Assembly (NCBI RefSeq): GCF_013393905.1
Contig: NZ_CP040272.1
Coordinates: 4,398,001 to 4,462,000 of the forward strand
Source of the DNA: Nostoc sp. C052
GTDB taxonomy: Bacteria > Cyanobacteriota > Cyanobacteriia > Cyanobacteriales > Nostocaceae
Reading direction: 5' to 3'
DNA length: 64,000 nucleotides
Shown here piece after piece: positions 60,828 through 64,000 of this stretch. The position numbers and the translations under genes were made by a program. Position 1 is the first letter of the stretch; the number at the start of each line of letters is the position of its first letter. The notes under the pieces are model-generated. The model did no database searches. It worked only from the letters and a program-made list of their open reading frames with translations, and was not told the DNA's origin.

Positions 60828-61721
60828 ATGGGCTTTGGTATTGGTGATTTATTCTGGATTTTCCTCCTGCTGACTTCTTTGCAACCCCTTTGGCAAAAAC
60901 GTCAAATAGAATATCGGCGTTTGCGTGCTTTACAAGAATTCCAGCAGGAACGCAAAAGTCGGGTGATTTTGTTAATTCACCGCCAAGAATCCATTAGCTT
61001 TCTGGGAATTCCGATATCTCGCTACATTACTATCGAAGACTCAGAACAAATATTGCGTGCAATTCGCCTCACACCTCCAGATGTGCCAATTGATTTAATT
61101 TTGCATACTCCTGGTGGTTTGGTTTTGGCTACTGAACAAATCGCCAGAGCTTTAATTCGCCATCAGGCAAAAGTTACAGTCTTTGTACCTCACTATGCCA
61201 TGAGTGGCGGTACAATGCTTGCGATCGCCTCTGATGAAATTATTATGGATACTAACGCTGTCTTAGGGCCAGTTGATCCCCAATTGGGTAATTACCCCGC
61301 AGCTAGCATCCTGAAAGTAGTTGAAGATAAACCCATCAGTGAGATTGATGACCAAACCTTAATTATGGCTGACCTCTCACGCAAAGCAATTCAGCAAGTG
61401 CAGCGGTTTGTGCGAACTCTCCTGAAAGACAGTATACCCAAACAAAAAGTTCTGCCAGAAAATATCGAACCGATTATCGAAGCCCTAACAACTGGGCGCG
61501 TCACTCACGACTATCCCATCACTATTGAAGAAGCAACAGAAATGGGGCTGCCCGTAACTGTCGGACTGCCCCATTCTATTTACGATCTCATGGATCTGTA
61601 CCCACAATCCCAAGGAGGGAGACCCAGCGTGCAGTACATTCCTATGCCTTACAATGACCGCCTTCCAATTCTACCTACACCCAAGGGCAGACCCTTAGAA
61701 GAACCAAATCAGAGGACTTGA
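60828..61721 (+). CDS. SDH-type membrane serine protease (ClpP/SppA-like)
   Basis: A 297-residue protein with one N-terminal membrane helix (about 5-20) and a ClpP-crotonase fold protease domain of the SDH (Ser-Asp-His) family. The nucleophile is probably S126 in YAMSGGTMLA, after DLILHTPGG (about 89-97), which shapes the oxyanion hole. NAVLGPVDPQLG follows. Members cleave membrane or signal peptides and resemble archaeal/bacterial NfeD-linked proteases. It ends 32 bp before the convergent peptidoglycan-binding gene. Confidence 0.88.
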   Translation: MGFGIGDLFWIFLLLTSLQPLWQKRQIEYRRLRALQEFQQERKSRVILLIHRQESISFLGIPISRYITIEDSEQILRAIRLTPPDVPIDLILHTPGGLVLATEQIARALIRHQAKVTVFVPHYAMSGGTMLAIASDEIIMDTNAVLGPVDPQLGNYPAASILKVVEDKPISEIDDQTLIMADLSRKAIQQVQRFVRTLLKDSIPKQKVLPENIEPIIEALTTGRVTHDYPITIEEATEMGLPVTVGLPHSIYDLMDLYPQSQGGRPSVQYIPMPYNDRLPILPTPKGRPLEEPNQRT

Positions 61722-61752
61722 GTGGTTCTGGGGTAGGAGTTGTTTGTGGCAA

Positions 61753-62460
61753 CTAAGGTGTAGTTGTTGGGGTAGCCGTTGGGGTAGCCGTTGGGGTAGC
61801 TGTTGGGGTAGCTGTTGGTGTCGCTGTTGGGGTAGCTGTTGGTTTAGCCGTCGGTTTAGCCGTCGGTTTAGCCGTCGGTTTAGCCGTCGGTTTAGCTGTT
61901 GGTTTAGCCGTCGGTTTAGCCGTCGGTTTAGCTGTTGGTTTAGCCGTCGGTGTCGCTGTCGGTGTTGCTGTTGGCTGACTCACAACTGTCTTTGCTTCTT
62001 CATTCAGCTTTTGGCGGAGTGCTAAATTAGCAATTCCAGTTTCTTGCAGCTGATATTTCTTCTGATACTCCTTCACCACTTCTTCCGTGCGAGAACCATA
62101 AAAATGATCGCGTGGGAGGGGAGGATTGGGCTTCACCACTACATTCAGATTTGTGTGCAGAATTTTAACGATATTAGCAGCAAAATCTTGGGTTTTTGGC
62201 CCTGCTATTCCATCAACTGGTTTTAGCTTATAGCCCGTCTGAAATTCTCGAATTGCCTTTTTAGTTTCTTCGTCCGTCAAAGCAGTGTTTGTTATCTTGA
62301 CGTTATAGCCTAATCCCCGCAATACCTCACGGAACTGCTGGGGCGTATAGCTACGCTGAGGGGCTGCGAAACCTGTGTCTGCAATTACTAAACTAGCAGT
62401 CACCAGGCAAGTAACAGCAAAGGTTGCGCTTGATTTTCCAAACCCACACCACATATTCAA
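61753..62460 (-). CDS. Secreted peptidoglycan-binding protein with Pro-Thr-Ala repeat tail
   Basis: A 235-residue exported protein. The signal peptide covers about 1-32 (ATFAVTCLVTASLVIADTGFAA). Two peptidoglycan-binding-like helical motifs follow: YTPQQFREVLRGLGYNV...AIREFQTGYKLKPVDGIAGPKTQ, and FYGSRTEEVVKEYQKKYQLQETGIAN. The C-terminus is a tail of about 19 PTAT/PTAK units, rigid and positively charged in the middle, which may span the wall or bind polyanions. The tail comes from a 12-bp tandem array. It stands alone. Confidence 0.85.
   Translation of the reverse strand: MNMWCGFGKSSATFAVTCLVTASLVIADTGFAAPQRSYTPQQFREVLRGLGYNVKITNTALTDEETKKAIREFQTGYKLKPVDGIAGPKTQDFAANIVKILHTNLNVVVKPNPPLPRDHFYGSRTEEVVKEYQKKYQLQETGIANLALRQKLNEEAKTVVSQPTATPTATPTAKPTAKPTAKPTAKPTAKPTAKPTAKPTAKPTAKPTATPTATPTATPTATPTATPTATPTTTP
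61760..61972. repeat. 12-bp tandem repeats coding the PTAK/PTAT tail
   Basis: Units such as GTCGGTTTAGCC and GTTGGGGTAGCC repeat some 18 times. The outer blocks (PTAT) and the central block (PTAK) differ by GGGGTA or GGTGTC versus GGTTTA, so homogenisation has acted separately on the two kinds. Confidence 0.9.
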
Positions 62461-62756
62461 AACTCCTTTGGGTTAAATCAGCAGGATTATAAAGGTTAAC
62501 AGCTGCATTTTAAGTTTGTTTAATAACTTTTTTCACGATTATTTCATGATTTTTGAATAATTTGTGACTTATTTTTGTAAAATTTAGTCACCAACACAAA
62601 AACTGATTTGTATCATCCATCAAAAGAAGTATCTTGTATTGGCAGAGATACAGCAGTTATCATTTGAATCGAATAGACCCTTTGATCTGGAGATTGGCGA
62701 CTGTTACTCACACAGGCGTTTAAAGCCTCCTGTGGTTTTGGTTTCTAACTGCCCTT
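62461..62756. other. AT-rich intergenic DNA upstream of the wall-binding gene
   Basis: It holds the presumed promoter of the minus-strand peptidoglycan-binding gene. A small AGGCGTTTAAAGCCTCCT palindrome lies near 62714-62732. Nothing else recognised. Confidence 0.45.
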
Positions 62757-62759
62757 TTA

Positions 62760-62887
62760 GGGACTTCCAAATAAAAAAATAATCAATCGCTTTGGAGAGA
62801 CAAGGGAGAGATATTGCTACCTTGTCCCCCTTGTCCCCCTGCTCCTATTGGATACAAAAATTGAGTAATTTAATTTTTGGATGTCCC
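62760..62887. mobile_element. MITE, GGGACTTCCAA family, 128-bp copy
   Basis: It begins GGGACTTCCAAATAAAAAAATAATCAA and ends TTGAGTAATTTAATTTTTGGATGTCCC. TTA flanks both sides (62757-62759 and 62888-62890). The centre differs from other copies: it has GACAAGGGAGAG and CCTTGTCCCCCTTGTCCCCC repeats in place of the GTGGGG hairpin. Confidence 0.82.
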
Positions 62888-63014
62888 TTATCTGGGGTTT
62901 ACTCAACTGTAAATAACTGCAAATAGCTGTAATTTCTTGGAAATAGCCGAAAATTAATTAAGCGAAAGAGCTTATATTCTCAATGTTCTCAACGTGTATA
63001 ATATATGACAAATA

Positions 63015-64000
63015 ATGAGAAACATAAAATCTTCTAAACAGCGTAATCTCTGGTTTGAAAGACTTATGGCAATTACTGCCACCGTAAATTTAGGTTTAGT
63101 TTTGTTTGATTTAAGTTACGTACCCTGGCGAGATTTCTACTTGCGAAAACTTCCGCAAATTGTTGAGATTTATGACCCCATCAAAGGTATTGAACGCCAT
63201 CGAGAAACGAAAAATTATTTAGAACTAGTAAAGGCATTAGAAGAACAAGTCAGCCAAACAGGGTTACAGTCGCCTCAAGTCAATAGCAGGCTAGAAGAAA
63301 TCAGGCGTCTGAGCAACGAGATGATTGACACTAACCCGTTTGCGGGAGTGAATAAGAGTGGTACTCTGGAGAAAATCAAAAAGCGGATGCGCGATCGCAT
63401 CCACAACGAATCTGCAAAACAGTCCTTTGCCACTTTTTGGAGTCAGCCGTACTTATCACAAAAAGGCTGGGTTCAAGAAATTAATTTTTTCAACGATAGC
63501 ATTCGCCCTTTGATTGCCTCTAACTACTACCGCAAAATTGGCGAAAATGGCGAATTTGTTGATGATTTCTGGATTATTGACTTATTCTTTGTAATTTTAT
63601 TTGGTGTAGAATTGCTGGGCCGCACCTTCTTGCTCAGACGACAACATCCTGGTTTAAGCTGGTTAGAAGCAGTATTGTGGCGTTGGTACGACCTATTTTT
63701 ACTACTACCTTTTTGGCGATGGTTGCGAATCTTACCTGTAGTAGTCCGCCTCGATCAAGCGCAGTTATTGAATTTGCATCCAGTGCGGCGGCAACTTAAT
63801 CAGGGAATTGTCGCCAATTTTGCCGAAGAACTCACAGAAATTGTCGTGGTGAGAGTGATTAATCAGGTTCAGGGTTCAATTCAGCGGGGTGAATTAACAA
63901 GCTGGCTCTCGCAACAAGAAAATTTACGTCCCTACATAGATATTAATAATGTGAATGAAGTAGAAGCGATCGCAGGTCTTTTGGTAAAAACAATTGTCTA
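63015..64000 (+). CDS. Cyanobacterial membrane protein of unknown function (partial)
   Basis: The frame opens at the ATG at 63015 (MRNIKSSKQRNLWFERLMAITATVNLGLVLFDLSYVPWRD) and runs past the window end, giving 328 visible residues. There is a membrane helix at about 18-36, a charged helical region, and two more hydrophobic segments (about 195-210 and 230-250, FFVILFGVELLGRTFLL and LFLLLPFWRWLRILPVV). This topology resembles an ion-channel-like sensor, but I recognise no family. The upstream ATG at 63005 runs into a stop after ten codons. Confidence 0.75.
   Translation, partial: MRNIKSSKQRNLWFERLMAITATVNLGLVLFDLSYVPWRDFYLRKLPQIVEIYDPIKGIERHRETKNYLELVKALEEQVSQTGLQSPQVNSRLEEIRRLSNEMIDTNPFAGVNKSGTLEKIKKRMRDRIHNESAKQSFATFWSQPYLSQKGWVQEINFFNDSIRPLIASNYYRKIGENGEFVDDFWIIDLFFVILFGVELLGRTFLLRRQHPGLSWLEAVLWRWYDLFLLLPFWRWLRILPVVVRLDQAQLLNLHPVRRQLNQGIVANFAEELTEIVVVRVINQVQGSIQRGELTSWLSQQENLRPYIDINNVNEVEAIAGLLVKTIV

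Noticed and set aside
61744..62025. Plus-strand frame rich in Trp, Arg and Cys
   Set aside because: It is the complementary reading of the PTAK/PTAT array of a secreted protein with a good signal peptide.

Overview
The window looks like chromosomal DNA of a filamentous, probably heterocyst-forming cyanobacterium of the Nostoc type. The signs are dense HIP1 octamers (GCGATCGC), heptanucleotide repeats of the CCCCAGT kind, a CrtR-type carotenoid hydroxylase, a DnaX intein in the insertion site used in cyanobacteria, many large kinase/WD40/STAND signalling proteins and many small palindromic mobile repeats. The species cannot be named from the sequence alone.

Layout. 1-594: 5' part of dnaX (minus strand), interrupted by an intein that runs off the window edge. 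1.2-4.8 kb: a small unknown gene, a CHASE2 nucleotide cyclase whose base-selecting residues look guanylyl-type, and a secreted DUF928 protein. 5.2-11.9 kb: a 1725-residue STAND NTPase with 14 WD40 repeats and an adjacent P-loop ATPase, possibly a conflict or signalling pair. 12.2-14.4 kb: leuC and leuD. 14.4-15.7 kb: a graveyard of IS4-like and Tn3-like transposase pieces. 15.8-21.4 kb: a secreted orphan, an ASCH-like protein, a Ser/Thr kinase with an SH3b domain, a hypothetical protein and an RluA-type pseudouridine synthase. 21.9-28.5 kb: an organosulfur cluster (two SsuA-like lipoproteins, SsuD-like monooxygenase, thiol dioxygenase, class II aldolase, flavin reductase-like protein) with an IscB relic in its middle and no ABC permease or ATPase. 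28.6-31.8 kb: aspartic protease, acyltransferase, nucleoside phosphorylase and an alpha-2-macroglobulin relic.

32.5-36.5 kb: three same-strand genes encode a heme-oxygenase-like diiron protein, a flavin-dependent tryptophan-type halogenase and an FMO-type monooxygenase. This is the best candidate for an undescribed biosynthetic system. 36.8-42.4 kb: a 1872-residue Ser/Thr kinase-STAND-GAF-histidine kinase whose stop codon coincides with the target duplication of a MITE. 42.6-48.9 kb: cobL (cbiET), a metallophosphoesterase, a lipid kinase, a sterol-desaturase-family hydroxylase and crtR. 49.6-55.4 kb: a DUF1311 protein, an OmpR-type regulator, a Uma2 protein and a GAF-PAS-PAS histidine kinase. 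56.2-60.7 kb: two Ser/Thr kinases (one with WD40 repeats) around a heme-c sensor. 60.8-64 kb: an SDH-type serine protease, a peptidoglycan-binding protein with a Pro-Thr-Ala repeat tail, and the start of an unknown membrane protein.

The spaces between genes are shaped by small mobile repeats. One MITE family (ends GGGACTTCCAA, 3-bp target duplications) has about six copies here, one carrying two further elements nested inside it. Other inverted-repeat elements, heptamer arrays and REP-like palindromes fill most gaps, and some sit in frame inside the STAND gene.
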